Of a DNA stretch of 64,000 nt, positions 42,321 through 51,157 are shown piece after piece (positions within the stretch are counted from its first letter, which is position 1; every line of letters begins with the position of its first letter). Made by a program: the position numbers and the translations under genes. Origin of the DNA: JAYFQE01 sp034927345. Its GTDB lineage: Bacteria; Bacillota; Clostridia; Saccharofermentanales; UBA5734. Below the pieces are notes generated by a model. That model saw only the letters and a list, made by a program, of their open reading frames with translations, did not search any database and was not told the origin of the DNA. Location: contig JAYFQE010000023.1 of NCBI GenBank assembly GCA_034927345.1, positions 62,001-126,000 of the forward strand, read 5' to 3'.

Positions 42321-42905
42321 TCAGCGGATTGTCTCATGAGCGATGCCGTCGGTTTTCTTTTCGCCTTTGATAAACCTGGAAACAGCCTTATACAAGACAA
42401 AAGTCATTCCTGCATTAATGCCGGCCTTGATCAGGTTAAACGGTATGATAATGGGTAAAATCATTCCTTTGACTACCGACACCGGCATATTCAGAAAAAG
42501 CGGGGTGATGACCAGATTGGCGGCTGCCATGACGGCTGCCATAGCCAGAACGCCGCAAATTAAACCGACAGCCGCAGATATGCGGGTCTTTTTATGTTTA
42601 TAAATATTCCCTGCCACCAGAACAAACGTACCTGTTGCAGCGACGTGCATGATGACGCCGTAGAAACCGCTGACTGCGCTGACTGTAAGTCCCTGGATAA
42701 CGGCGGCGATGACCGTGATCAGAAGGCCGGCAAGCGGACCGAAAGCGAAGGTGCCGATCAAGATAGGGATATCTGCCGGATCGTATTCAAGGTAAGACGC
42801 GGCCGGAAAGATCGGGAAATGGATCAGCCAGACCAAGACAATTGACAGAGCGGCCAACATGGCCAGCGTCGTCAGTTCGCGGATTTTCATACGTTGTGCT
42901 TTCAT
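42321..42905 (-). CDS. ribU: ECF riboflavin transporter substrate subunit RibU
   Basis: A 194-residue membrane protein with about six hydrophobic segments. Start ATG 42905 (MKAQRMKIRELTTLAML) has GGAGG 6 bases upstream. The block FPAASYLEYDPADIPILIGTFAFGPLAGLLIT matches RibU, the riboflavin-binding subunit of ECF transporters. An FMN riboswitch lies directly upstream, which supports the assignment independently. The shared energy module (fused EcfA and EcfT) is encoded at 7.5-10.2 kb. Confidence 0.93.
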   Translation of the reverse strand: MKAQRMKIRELTTLAMLAALSIVLVWLIHFPIFPAASYLEYDPADIPILIGTFAFGPLAGLLITVIAAVIQGLTVSAVSGFYGVIMHVAATGTFVLVAGNIYKHKKTRISAAVGLICGVLAMAAVMAAANLVITPLFLNMPVSVVKGMILPIIIPFNLIKAGINAGMTFVLYKAVSRFIKGEKKTDGIAHETIR

Positions 42906-42956
42906 CTTGCACCTCCAAATAATTAATTTTACCGGTTTGCCGGGTTGCCGGCCGGT

Positions 42957-42989
42957 AAAATAAAAACGCCCCTGCATGAAACAGGGGCG
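42957..42989 (-). terminator. Riboswitch expression-platform terminator
   Basis: On the minus strand CGCCCCTG (42982-42989) pairs perfectly with CAGGGGCG (42967-42974) around a 7-base loop, followed by TTTTTATTTT (42957-42966). It lies 24 bases after the FMN aptamer and 52 bases before the RibU start. FMN binding would favour termination. Confidence 0.88.
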
Positions 42990-43012
42990 CGACGGCAATC
43001 AACAATGATCAG

Positions 43013-43155
43013 CGTTTTCCTTCCATCCAGACTTTACTGTCGGCTCAGGTTTCTCACCTGATCAGCTCCGGCTGCTAAAGCCGAAGGTCGCGGGCTCGTC
43101 CTTCCTGTATGGAAGGCATCACCGCCGGTAGGGAATTTCACCCTGCCCCGGAAAC
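43013..43155 (-). ncRNA. FMN riboswitch (RFN element)
   Basis: On the minus strand the element begins CCGGGGCAGGGTGAAATTCC and continues TACCGGCGGTGATG, both highly conserved in RFN elements. GACGAGCCCGCGACC, GATCAGGTGAGAAACCTGAGCC and the closing GGATGGAAGGAAAACG follow, in the family order. It sits between a promoter and a terminator, upstream of RibU. Confidence 0.95.
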
Positions 43156-43172
43156 ATGCAATTATCAACAAC

Positions 43173-43200
43173 AGTATAGCATGATCGAACAGCATTACAA
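43173..43200 (-). promoter_or_regulatory. Promoter of the FMN riboswitch transcript
   Basis: On the minus strand TTGTAA (43195-43200) and TATACT (43173-43178) are separated by 16 bases, ending about 18 bases before the aptamer. Confidence 0.6.
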
Positions 43201-43289
43201 GCAGTAAAATGGGCAGCGTCCTGGACCGCTTCGGCAGCGCTTTGCAGTGTCCATAACAGTGTCCGCGCTCTAATAATCCATAAACCAGA

Positions 43290-44492
43290 TTAATGAACCC
43301 GCTCCTTGCCCAGTAAATAGCTCTGCACGGCGTTTATGGTATCGCCGGCCAGATAGGCGCGCGGCACACGGCGGCCGATCAAACAGGTTACTTCATAGCT
43401 GATGGTCTCCAGCCAGCCGGCCATTTCATCGACCGGGATGCAGCCTGCGGCTTCATCGGTTGATTGTTCGCCAAAGAGCACCACTTCATCACCGACCTGG
43501 ACCGGGCTGCCTTTAAGCTGAGTCAAGTCTATCATGCAGGTGTCCATGCAAATACGGCCGACTACCGGGGCGCGCTGCCCGTGAACCAGAACCGAGGCCT
43601 GATTCGATAAACGCCTGGAATAGCCGTCGGCGTAACCGATCGGTATTGTGGCGATTTGACTGTCGCGATTGGTTGTGAACAAACGGCCATAACTGACCGA
43701 GCTGCCGGCCGGCAGCTGCTTGTTGAGAACGATGCAGGTTTTCAGGGTCATGGCTGGTTTTAAATCAGTCCAGGCGTCGGGGCAGCCGGCCGGCACCATG
43801 CCGTACAAGATCAAGCCGGGACGAACCATGTCCAGATGCATGTTGGGGAAACGCATGGTCGCGGCGCTGTTGCAGACATGCTTGATGGGTATGGCCAGGC
43901 CGATGCGATTCAATTCATCACTGATACTCATAAATTGTTCGAACTGTTTCCAGGTATAGCTGGTATCGGCTTCATCCGCCGTGGCAAAATGGGTATACAT
44001 GCCCTCGATGATCACGTGCGGCAGAGAACGGATCCAGGTAATTTCTTTAATCGCCTGATAACCTGCTAAAAAACCGACACGGCCCATGCCGGTGTCAACC
44101 TTGATATGGATCCGGGCATCGCAGGCCATGTCAACGGCGGCAGCTGATAACGCCTGAGCCAGATCACGGCTGTAAACAGTTTGTGTAATCCGGTTGGCCA
44201 GGATTTCACGGGCCCGGCTGGGATCGGTATAGCCGAGTACCAGGATTGGCGCCGCAATGCCGCTTCGCCGCAGTTCTATTGCCTCATCCAACATGGATAC
44301 TGCCAGACGGCTTGCTCCGTTGGCCAGCAATACCGGAGCCACCTGATCGACCCCATGGCCATAAGCGTCGGCTTTAACAACGCCCATTATCTCACAGCTG
44401 CGATGGACGGAGCGGCGGATTCGCCGGACATTGGCAGCGATGTGATCGAGATTGACCTCGGCCCAGGATCGATTTAAAAGATTGTGATTCAT
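43290..44492 (-). CDS. alr: Alanine racemase
   Basis: A 400-residue PLP enzyme that makes D-alanine for peptidoglycan. The PLP lysine is K40 in VVKADAYGHG. The second catalytic residue, a Tyr, is in SSVSYGRLFTTN, and the C-terminal MDTCMIDLTQL block is typical. The protein is cytosolic. It follows nnrDE by 29 bases on the same strand, a common pairing in Bacillota (acpS is often also there but is absent). Confidence 0.95.
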   Translation of the reverse strand: MNHNLLNRSWAEVNLDHIAANVRRIRRSVHRSCEIMGVVKADAYGHGVDQVAPVLLANGASRLAVSMLDEAIELRRSGIAAPILVLGYTDPSRAREILANRITQTVYSRDLAQALSAAAVDMACDARIHIKVDTGMGRVGFLAGYQAIKEITWIRSLPHVIIEGMYTHFATADEADTSYTWKQFEQFMSISDELNRIGLAIPIKHVCNSAATMRFPNMHLDMVRPGLILYGMVPAGCPDAWTDLKPAMTLKTCIVLNKQLPAGSSVSYGRLFTTNRDSQIATIPIGYADGYSRRLSNQASVLVHGQRAPVVGRICMDTCMIDLTQLKGSPVQVGDEVVLFGEQSTDEAAGCIPVDEMAGWLETISYEVTCLIGRRVPRAYLAGDTINAVQSYLLGKERVH

Positions 44493-44521
44493 TCGGTGAA
44501 CATCTCCTTTATAACTTGCCG

Positions 44522-46111
44522 TTAAGATAAATTTTCCACTTCCCAGCCGGTTTGGCTATAGGCGCGGCCCAGCTCGGTTATCACATCACGCGGCAGCATC
44601 GCCCGGCGGCCCAGCCTGGCCGCTGCCAGATCGGCTGCCAGGCCGTGCAGGTAGACGCCGGCCGCGGCGGCTTCGTGCGGCGGCAACCCCTGTGCCAGCA
44701 GGCCGGCGATCAAGCCGCACAAGACATCGCCGCTGCCGCCGCGCGCCAAGCCGTCCTGACCGGTCGGATTGATCCAGCAGCGGCCGGACGGTTCGGCAAC
44801 TATGGTTGCCGCTCCTTTAAGGACAACGATGCTGCCGCTGCGCACAGCCAATTCGCAGGCGGCGCGGCGGCGGTCCTGCAAGTCCAGGTCCGGCGCCAGG
44901 CGATGGAATTCGCCGGGGTGGGGCGTTAAAACAGCCGGCGGTAAATGCCGGATCCGGCCGCGGTCCAAAAGCAGCCGGCAAGCAGTGTCCGGATTGATGG
45001 ACATCTGATTCAGGGCATCGGCATCAATAACCAGCTGCGGCGCCGTTTCAATCAGATCGGCCAGTAAAGATTCCAGCCAGGCCGGGCGGTTGATGCCGGG
45101 TCCGATGGCCACAGCCTGAACCTGGGCCGACAGCCGGTGGATTTGCGTCATACTTTCTGTTTCATCGTCCGGATCGATCAGACTGACCAGCGCTTCCGGC
45201 CGGGAAGCCAGAACTGCCGGAGCGATCGCCAGGGGAACCGCCAGATGCAGCAATCCCACGCCTGACCTGGCGGCCGCTTCGGCGGCAAGAACCAGGGCGC
45301 CCGGCATTCCCGGAGCGCCGCCGATCACCAGGGCTTTGCCGAAAAGGCCTTTATGGCTGTCGGCCGGCCGTTTGGGACACCAGGTGCGTATCTCGTCAGG
45401 ACATAATAAATAGGCCGGCGGTTGACCGCAGCCGGCTAAAGCCTGAGCCAGCAGATCATCGCCAATACCGATCGGATCAACAATCAGGCGTCCGGCAAGA
45501 AAGCGGCCCGGTGTCGTACAGAGGCCGATTTTAGGACGAACAAAGGTTACGGTGCAGTCAGCCTGCAAACAGGACGGGTCGGCGGTTCCCTTCCCCGCAT
45601 CAAGTCCGGACGGCACATCGATCGCAATAACCCGGACGCCCCGCCGGCGGGCATCGGCAATCAAGCTGCTTAACCGGACAAATTCTTCCGGCAGTTTGCG
45701 GCCGCCCTGATAGCCGGAGCCAAAGAGGCCGTCCAGAATCAAGCCGTTCGGATCAAGGGCGAAATCCGTTTCGGTTGCCGGACCCAGGCAGCAGCCTAAA
45801 CCAATCAAAGCCTGTCGATTGGCTGCCGCTTCAGCCGGCAGCGCCGCGTCAGGATAGAGTTCGCGGCAAACGACCGGCCAGCCGCCGGCCAGCAGCATGC
45901 GGGCACAGGCAAAAGCATCGCCGCCGTTTTGACCTTTCCCCGCTAAAACAAGAACCGGCAGACGCGGGATATTCCGCTCCGCGGCATATTCCCGGCATTG
46001 CCGTACGACTGCGGCCGCTGCCGCTTCCATAAGCAGCAGCAGGGGCAATCCTGTTTTCTCCTGCCAAATCCGGTCAACAGCCTGTTGTTCTTCCGGTGTA
46101 ATAATCCGCAC
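44522..46111 (-). CDS. Bifunctional NAD(P)H-hydrate epimerase and dehydratase
   Basis: A 529-residue fused repair enzyme. The N-terminal YjeF_N epimerase (about 1-215) has VLAGKGQNGGDAFACARMLL and DGLFGSGYQGGR. The C-terminal ADP/ATP-dependent dehydratase (about 240-510) has GGAPGMPGALVLAAEAAARSGVG, LTPHPGEFHRL and GSGDVLCGLIAGLLAQG. The start is GTG 46111, with GGAGGA 7 bases upstream; the TTG at 46126 lies inside that site. It repairs hydrated NADH. alr follows on the same strand. Confidence 0.95.
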   Translation of the reverse strand: MRIITPEEQQAVDRIWQEKTGLPLLLLMEAAAAAVVRQCREYAAERNIPRLPVLVLAGKGQNGGDAFACARMLLAGGWPVVCRELYPDAALPAEAAANRQALIGLGCCLGPATETDFALDPNGLILDGLFGSGYQGGRKLPEEFVRLSSLIADARRRGVRVIAIDVPSGLDAGKGTADPSCLQADCTVTFVRPKIGLCTTPGRFLAGRLIVDPIGIGDDLLAQALAGCGQPPAYLLCPDEIRTWCPKRPADSHKGLFGKALVIGGAPGMPGALVLAAEAAARSGVGLLHLAVPLAIAPAVLASRPEALVSLIDPDDETESMTQIHRLSAQVQAVAIGPGINRPAWLESLLADLIETAPQLVIDADALNQMSINPDTACRLLLDRGRIRHLPPAVLTPHPGEFHRLAPDLDLQDRRRAACELAVRSGSIVVLKGAATIVAEPSGRCWINPTGQDGLARGGSGDVLCGLIAGLLAQGLPPHEAAAAGVYLHGLAADLAAARLGRRAMLPRDVITELGRAYSQTGWEVENLS

Positions 46112-46270
46112 AACCGATTCCTCCAATCATCGGAGATCTTTTTGTCTTGAGTATACTCGTGTGCGGGAAATCGTACAACGCCGGCCGGCATTTTATGATT
46201 GCCTTCAATATTTTCAGATGTTAAAAAATTCTATATTTTTCCTATGATCCGGATCGACTTTATAATGAAA

Positions 46271-46299
46271 AGAGAGATCATTTTTAGGATGATCTCTCT
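46271..46299 (-). terminator. Terminator after trxA
   Basis: On the minus strand AGAGAGATCAT and ATGATCTCTCT pair perfectly over 11 bp around a 7-base loop, followed by TTTCATTAT. It lies about 40 bases past the trxA stop. Confidence 0.78.
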
Positions 46300-46337
46300 G
46301 CGGTCGTCTATTCAAGCCATCAATGTACTGTATCAGA

Positions 46338-46655
46338 TCAAAGCTGTTTGTCCAATGCGGCGGCCAACTCGGCATACGGTCTGGCGCCGACCATTTTTTC
46401 AACGACCTGGCCGCTTTTAAGAATATAAATCGTTGGTATGCTCATGACTTTAAACTGTTCGGCGAGTTCGGATTCTTCATCGACATTGATTTTGCCGATA
46501 ACCGCTCTGCCTTTGTAATCTTCAGCCAATTTATCAATAGTCGGAGCAACCATGCGGCACGGTCCGCACCAGACTGCCCAAAAATCCAGCAACACCGGTT
46601 TGTCGCTTTTCATCACCAGTTCGTCAAAATTATCGGTTTTGATTGTCAATGCCAT
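46338..46655 (-). CDS. trxA: Thioredoxin
   Basis: A 105-residue thiol-disulphide reductase. Start ATG 46655 (MALTIKTDNFDELVM) has GGAGGG 6 bases upstream; the frame stays open 17 codons further. The active site is WCGPC at residues 29-33. SIPTIYILKSGQ carries the cis-Pro. It is cytosolic and lies 102 bases after metA on the same strand, with its own terminator. Confidence 0.97.
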   Translation of the reverse strand: MALTIKTDNFDELVMKSDKPVLLDFWAVWCGPCRMVAPTIDKLAEDYKGRAVIGKINVDEESELAEQFKVMSIPTIYILKSGQVVEKMVGARPYAELAAALDKQL

Positions 46656-46757
46656 GATAAACCCTCCGCATGTCCCGGTAATCAATGCCCGGGCTATAAT
46701 ATTCATATAGGATCAGCATAAAGGCAGCCGTAAACCGGCGCGGTAACTATAGTTACG

Positions 46758-47696
46758 TCAGGTCGGCGACCCCGTGTCAGGCAAACGCTCCAGATTAAAG
46801 GGCGTTTCCTGATAGACATAGTAGTTCAGCCAATTGGCAAAAAGAAGATAAGCCGAGCTCCGCCAATTGACAACCGGCAGTTTTGACGGATCATCATCCT
46901 GAAAATAATGGACCGGCGGGTCGATCGGCAGTCCGCGTTCCAGATCACGTTCGTATTCATATTTTAAAGTCAGCGGATCATATTCCGAATGACCGGTCAG
47001 GAAGATCTGCCGGCCCGTCAGATCTGAAACGGCATAAACGCCGGATATTTCCGATTCTGAAAGAATGCGCAGAGCGGGTATTTTTTCCAGATCGGCGCGC
47101 CGTACTTCGGTGTGGCGCGAGTGGGGCACATAAAAAACATCGTCAAAACCCCGGAACAGTTTAACCGGTTTAGTCCAACTGAGACAATGTGGGAAAATGC
47201 CGAACATTTTAGCCGGCAGTTCATATTTGGGGATGCCGTAATGGTAGTAGAGACCGGCCTGGGCGCCCCAGCAGATATGCAGGGTCGAATAAACATGCGA
47301 ACGGCTCCAGCGCATGATTTCGCATAATTCCGGCCAATAGGCGACATCCTCAAACTGCATATGTTCCACAGGCGCTCCGGTAATAATCATGCCGTCGTAA
47401 CGGCGGTCGCGCACCTGATCGAAGGTCTCATAGAATTTCGTCAGATGTTCGGAGGACGTGTTTCGGGGATTGTAAGAAGCCGTATACAAAAGGTCGACAT
47501 CCACCTGCAGCGGCGAATTGCCTAAAAGGCGCAACAACTGGGTTTCTGTTACGATCTTGGTCGGCATCAGATTCAGAATCAGGATACGCAGAGGTCGGAT
47601 ATCCTGGCTGTAAGCCCGGTTATCATGCATCACGAAAACATTTTCCTGTTCCAGAATGCCGGCTGCCGGCAAATGATCAGGTATTTTAATAGGCAT
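46758..47696 (-). CDS. metA: Homoserine O-acetyltransferase, MetA type
   Basis: A 312-residue enzyme of methionine synthesis. Start ATG 47696 (MPIKIPDHLPAAGIL) has GGGAGG 10 bases upstream. The catalytic Cys is 142 (ICWGAQAGLYYH), and His 236 and Glu 238 are in GHSEYD. Position 111 is Glu (GAPVEHMQFED). In this family Glu111 is linked to acetyl-CoA use and Gly111 to succinyl-CoA use, so acetyl transfer is inferred. A strong promoter lies upstream. Confidence 0.93.
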   Translation of the reverse strand: MPIKIPDHLPAAGILEQENVFVMHDNRAYSQDIRPLRILILNLMPTKIVTETQLLRLLGNSPLQVDVDLLYTASYNPRNTSSEHLTKFYETFDQVRDRRYDGMIITGAPVEHMQFEDVAYWPELCEIMRWSRSHVYSTLHICWGAQAGLYYHYGIPKYELPAKMFGIFPHCLSWTKPVKLFRGFDDVFYVPHSRHTEVRRADLEKIPALRILSESEISGVYAVSDLTGRQIFLTGHSEYDPLTLKYEYERDLERGLPIDPPVHYFQDDDPSKLPVVNWRSSAYLLFANWLNYYVYQETPFNLERLPDTGSPT

Positions 47697-47791
47697 GAGC
47701 TTTTCCTCCCGCGCGCAGAGATCAGCCGCTAAACCTGGAAGACCGGTTGTGGGAGTCCATGGCAATTGGCGAAAGCGGTGCGTTTCAGAAC

Positions 47792-47820
47792 AGTATCTAC
47801 ACTGCCGCCGAGCTTGTCAA
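47792..47820 (-). promoter_or_regulatory. Promoter of metA
   Basis: On the minus strand TTGACA (47815-47820), a perfect -35, is followed after 17 bases by GATACT (47792-47797). The leader to the metA ATG is about 90 bases. I found no SAM riboswitch or T-box in it. Confidence 0.7.
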
Positions 47821-47883
47821 GTGTCCGTGTTTCAAAGACAAATTATATGTGACATAAAGACAAAATCATACCGATAACCGCTT

Positions 47884-48879
47884 TTATTCGATAAATTCGC
47901 GTAAAATCGATTGTTCAGGCACGATTCCGGTGTCCGCAACCGGGATCCGCCGGCAGGCTTTAAGCAAGTCGCGCGCTTCCTCCACGGCAGATGGCAGATC
48001 AGCATAACCTTGCTGATTGTTTCGATAGATGGATCCAGGCAGCCACCCTAATTCATATTGTTCAAGAGAAGCCCGGATCTGAGCGGCCGCCAGCGGCGCC
48101 ACAACGCAAAATTCATAGGGCAGGCACGAATTGACATATTCGTCGGCTCTGGCCAGATAAGGCGGAAAGAACTGCTGTTCCGTCTGGTCGATCATAGGCC
48201 AGTAATCCAGGGTCGATAAGGCAGTCGAGCCCCGGTGCAGCACATCGCGGGAGATCCGCCTGAGGATGCGGAGATCCCGGCTTCCCAGGAGCTGGCGGCC
48301 ATCCAGCAAAGTGCACCACGGCATGATAAAGATACCCAGAATCTGCCGGCGCGGTAAATGTCCGGCCACTAAGCCGGACAAACCATGCAAACCTTCGACC
48401 AGGATTAAATCGCCGTCATCCAGGACAATTTTCTTTTCCGGCAGGACAATCTGACGTCTCTGGACAAAATCGAAGGTCGGCAGCTGCACAGTCCGGCCGG
48501 CCAGCAGCGCGGCAAAATCAGACACCATATGATCCGTTTCCAGGGTGTCGATACTTTCGTAATCCGGCCGGCCTTGCGAATCGAATAGAATATCGCCGGT
48601 TTTATAATAATCATCCAGAGAAATCAAGCGGGTCCTCCGGCCGGCCGAATAAAGCGCTTGTGCCAGACGGTCGGCAAAAGTCGTTTTCCCGGACGCGGTC
48701 GGTCCGGAAACAAAAACAGCCCGAATCTCCGGCTCAGCGGCTATGCGGCCGGCAATCCGGCCGATCCGGTCCTGGAAAACCTGTTCGCAGGCGCGGGCAT
48801 AAAGAGGCCACTTTTGCACCCCTAACTGGTCTTCCAGTTCGCCGATGCTGACGCGTATCATTTTTGTCAATTCTGCCAT
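47884..48879 (-). CDS. Uridine-kinase/phosphoribulokinase-like nucleoside kinase
   Basis: A 331-residue P-loop kinase. Start ATG 48879 (MAELTKMIRVSIGE) has AAGGA 7 bases upstream. The N-terminal 50 residues precede the kinase domain. Walker A is SGPTASGKTTF, then LISLDDYYK and PDYESIDTLETD, and LILVEGLHGL. This matches the uridine kinase-like proteins of Clostridia, but without the TGS or threonyl-tRNA synthetase-like domain that often precedes them. The nucleoside or sugar used is not evident. A convergent or neighbouring partner is not visible. Confidence 0.85.
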   Translation of the reverse strand: MAELTKMIRVSIGELEDQLGVQKWPLYARACEQVFQDRIGRIAGRIAAEPEIRAVFVSGPTASGKTTFADRLAQALYSAGRRTRLISLDDYYKTGDILFDSQGRPDYESIDTLETDHMVSDFAALLAGRTVQLPTFDFVQRRQIVLPEKKIVLDDGDLILVEGLHGLSGLVAGHLPRRQILGIFIMPWCTLLDGRQLLGSRDLRILRRISRDVLHRGSTALSTLDYWPMIDQTEQQFFPPYLARADEYVNSCLPYEFCVVAPLAAAQIRASLEQYELGWLPGSIYRNNQQGYADLPSAVEEARDLLKACRRIPVADTGIVPEQSILREFIE

Positions 48880-48904
48880 AATGATCCTTCTTTCGTGCAA
48901 AGCT

Positions 48905-48933
48905 ATTTTACCAGATCGGGCGGATAGGAACAA
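48905..48933 (-). promoter_or_regulatory. Promoter of the uridine-kinase-like gene
   Basis: On the minus strand TTGTTC (48928-48933) and TAAAAT (48905-48910) are 17 bases apart, about 26 bases before the start codon. A divergent plus-strand promoter lies just to the right. Confidence 0.6.
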
Positions 48934-48938
48934 ACCGC

Positions 48939-48968
48939 TTGCCGCTTGTCTGCCAAGACTGATATGAT
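48939..48968 (+). promoter_or_regulatory. Promoter of the CBM9-like gene
   Basis: TTGCCG (48939-48944) and TATGAT (48963-48968) are 18 bases apart, about 27 bases before the ATG. AGAAAGGA (48980-48987) is a plausible ribosome binding site. Confidence 0.5.
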
Positions 48969-48994
48969 GAAAGAAAAACAGAAAGGATAAGTCT

Positions 48995-49642
48995 ATGCTT
49001 ACGTTATCTGTTCTTCCCTTGTCTGCTTCCCAAATTGATTCACAAACCGGTTTACCCCTGGAGACCGTATGGCCGGCCTGGACAGCCGCGCCGATCGATC
49101 ACTATCTTTGGCCGGAAAACGATTATCGCCCCAGGGCCTGGGCCCGGCTTGGCTATGATGATCAGGCGCTTTACCTGCGATTGGCCGTTGAAGAAGACGA
49201 ACCGCGGATTACATATTATAATCATCAGGATCCGGTTTATCTGGACAGTTGTCTGGAATTCTTCGTTGAACCGCATCCTGAGGAGTCGACACTTTTCTTC
49301 AATTTTGAATTTAATGCCGCCGGCGCTTTACTCTCCGCATACGGTTTAAATCGCGATGAGCGGACTTCCCTCACCCCGGCGGAGCTGGACAGTCTGATCA
49401 TTCAGGCCGGCCGCCGCTCGGAACCCCGGCCGGTCTGGCAAATTACCTGCCGCATTCCCCGCTCGCTTCTGGAAAGTCACAGCGGCCCGCTGGACTGGCG
49501 TCCCGGCCTGGCCATGGGCGCCAATTTCTATAAATGCGGCGATCAGACCCCCCAGCCGCATTATGGCTGCTGGAATCTGATCACCTCAGCCGAAGCTGAT
49601 TTCCATCGGCCGCAGGATTTCGGCCGCATTATCCTGGCTTGA
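48995..49642 (+). CDS. CBM9-like carbohydrate-binding protein
   Basis: A 215-residue beta-rich protein of the family 9 carbohydrate-binding (DOMON-like) group. It has ENDYRPRAWARLGYDDQALYLRLAVEEDEPR, VYLDSCLEFFVEPHP and a final NFYKCGDQTPQPHYGCWNLI, typical of the group. No signal peptide or other domain is present, so it is an unattached, probably cytosolic, protein. A perfect 13-bp hairpin follows. Function unknown; an assigned sugar is not evident. Confidence 0.8.
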   Translation: MLTLSVLPLSASQIDSQTGLPLETVWPAWTAAPIDHYLWPENDYRPRAWARLGYDDQALYLRLAVEEDEPRITYYNHQDPVYLDSCLEFFVEPHPEESTLFFNFEFNAAGALLSAYGLNRDERTSLTPAELDSLIIQAGRRSEPRPVWQITCRIPRSLLESHSGPLDWRPGLAMGANFYKCGDQTPQPHYGCWNLITSAEADFHRPQDFGRIILA

Positions 49643-49646
49643 TTTT

Positions 49647-49685
49647 TGCCGGCGCGCCGGATCATTTCTGAGCGGCGCGCCGGCA
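49647..49685. terminator. Bidirectional terminator, 13-bp GC-rich hairpin
   Basis: TGCCGGCGCGCCG (49647-49659) and CGGCGCGCCGGCA (49673-49685) pair perfectly around a 13-base loop, between the convergent CBM9-like and flotillin genes. The plus strand continues TGATTTTATT. It probably ends the CBM9-like transcript. Confidence 0.8.
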
Positions 49686-49690
49686 TGATT

Positions 49691-51094
49691 TTATTGGGCG
49701 GATTTTTGTGCTTCCGGTTGAATTTCAGCGTCAGCTTTCCGTTCCTGGCCCAGATAACCCGGCAAGTCCATGCCCGCCATCTTGAACATTTCATTCATCG
49801 GCGGGATCGACTTTAAAAGTCCTGAGAGAAAGTTGGCAGTTGCCGGCGTTTTGCCGTCGCCTGCGGCGCTGTCCCAGACCGTCACCTTATCGATCTTGAT
49901 ATTTTTGATCGCGTCGACCTGAATGCGGAGCAGATCCTCCATCTTGTCGGCCAAAAGCAGACGCAGCGCATCGTTGGCGTCACCGCCTGCTGATTGGACT
50001 ACCTGGCCCAAACCGATAGCCTGTTTAGTCAGAACTTCTTGAATGCCGCGGGCTTCAGCTTCCATCTTCATATATATGGCGTCGGCGTCGCCTCTGGCTT
50101 GCCGTCTGATGCGTTCAGCCTCTGCTTCAGCTTGAATCTCGATCTGCCGTTTGTCGATCTCGGCTTTGACCAGAACATCGGCTTCCTGAGTCGCTTTCTC
50201 CCGTTCGGCACGAACGCTCTCCGCTTTTTCTTCAGCCGAATAAGCTTCTTCCAAAGCCTTGGCCGCTTGCGTTTTTTCTGCTGCCGTAGCCCGGCGCAGC
50301 GCGTCGGCTTCTTTCTCGCGGCGGGTCGCGTTGGACGCGGCGATGGCGGCTTTAGCTTCGTTTTCGCCCTGGATGGCGGTCGAATCGGCGGCGGCGACCT
50401 GGATACGTTGGTCCCGGCGTGCGTTGGCCTCGCCGATCGAACCGTCGCGGTCTTTTTCAGCAACGGACTTTTTGGCATCGTTGATCGCTTTGGCGGCGGC
50501 TTCTTTACCGAGTGCTTCGATATAGCCCGATTCATCATTAATATCCGTTACGTTAACATTGATCAGGCGTAAACCGATTTTCTTCAATTCTGTTTCGACG
50601 TTTCGGGAGACCGCTTCCAGGAATTTATCACGGTCGGTGTTGATTTCCTCGATATCCATGGTCGCAATAATCAGACGCAGCTGACCGAAAATAATATCTT
50701 TAGCCAATTCCTGGATTTCCGGCAGCTTCAGTCCCAATATCCGCTCGGCGGCATTTTGCATCACGCCTGGTTCTATGGAAATGCCGACGGTAAAACGCGA
50801 CGGCACGTCGATCCGGATATTTTGCCGGGAAAGAGCGTTCTTCAAATCAACGCTGATCGAAATCGGTGTCAGATCCAGATATTCGAAGGATTGAATTACC
50901 GGCCAGATAAAGGAGGCGCCGCCGTGTATGCAGCGAGCGGAACGATTGGTGCCGTCTTTGTTGTTGCCTACTTTACCATAGATAACCATAATTTTATCGG
51001 AAGGACATTTTCGATAACGGGACAACAAAACCAGTAGGGTTGTGAAGAGAACCACAAAGATAATGACAATAGCAATAATGACTGATGGAGGCAT
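49691..51094 (-). CDS. Flotillin/SPFH-family membrane protein (YuaG/FloT-like)
   Basis: A 467-residue protein. Residues 1-24 form one membrane segment (SVIIAIVIIFVVLFTTLLVLL), and the SPFH domain is about 30-190. A long coiled coil with repeated Glu-Ala units (about 190-370) is the flotillin domain, in which RKEADALRRATAAEKTQAAK and AEIDKRQIEIQAEAEAERIRRQ are visible. The start is uncertain: ATG 51094 or GTG 51103. Flotillins organise membrane microdomains. It lies 54 bases after the NfeD-like gene, its usual partner. Confidence 0.92.
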   Translation of the reverse strand: MPPSVIIAIVIIFVVLFTTLLVLLSRYRKCPSDKIMVIYGKVGNNKDGTNRSARCIHGGASFIWPVIQSFEYLDLTPISISVDLKNALSRQNIRIDVPSRFTVGISIEPGVMQNAAERILGLKLPEIQELAKDIIFGQLRLIIATMDIEEINTDRDKFLEAVSRNVETELKKIGLRLINVNVTDINDESGYIEALGKEAAAKAINDAKKSVAEKDRDGSIGEANARRDQRIQVAAADSTAIQGENEAKAAIAASNATRREKEADALRRATAAEKTQAAKALEEAYSAEEKAESVRAEREKATQEADVLVKAEIDKRQIEIQAEAEAERIRRQARGDADAIYMKMEAEARGIQEVLTKQAIGLGQVVQSAGGDANDALRLLLADKMEDLLRIQVDAIKNIKIDKVTVWDSAAGDGKTPATANFLSGLLKSIPPMNEMFKMAGMDLPGYLGQERKADAEIQPEAQKSAQ

Positions 51095-51157
51095 GTTTTT
51101 CACCTATACCTTTCATTTTTCGATTGATTTTTATGAGGTGCTCCGGTCAGAGCGGCC

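Noticed and set aside
47697..47791. SAM riboswitch or T-box upstream of metA
   Set aside because: The leader of about 90 bases after the promoter does not contain the conserved pieces of a SAM-I or SAM-II aptamer or a T-box TGGN sequence that I can recognise.
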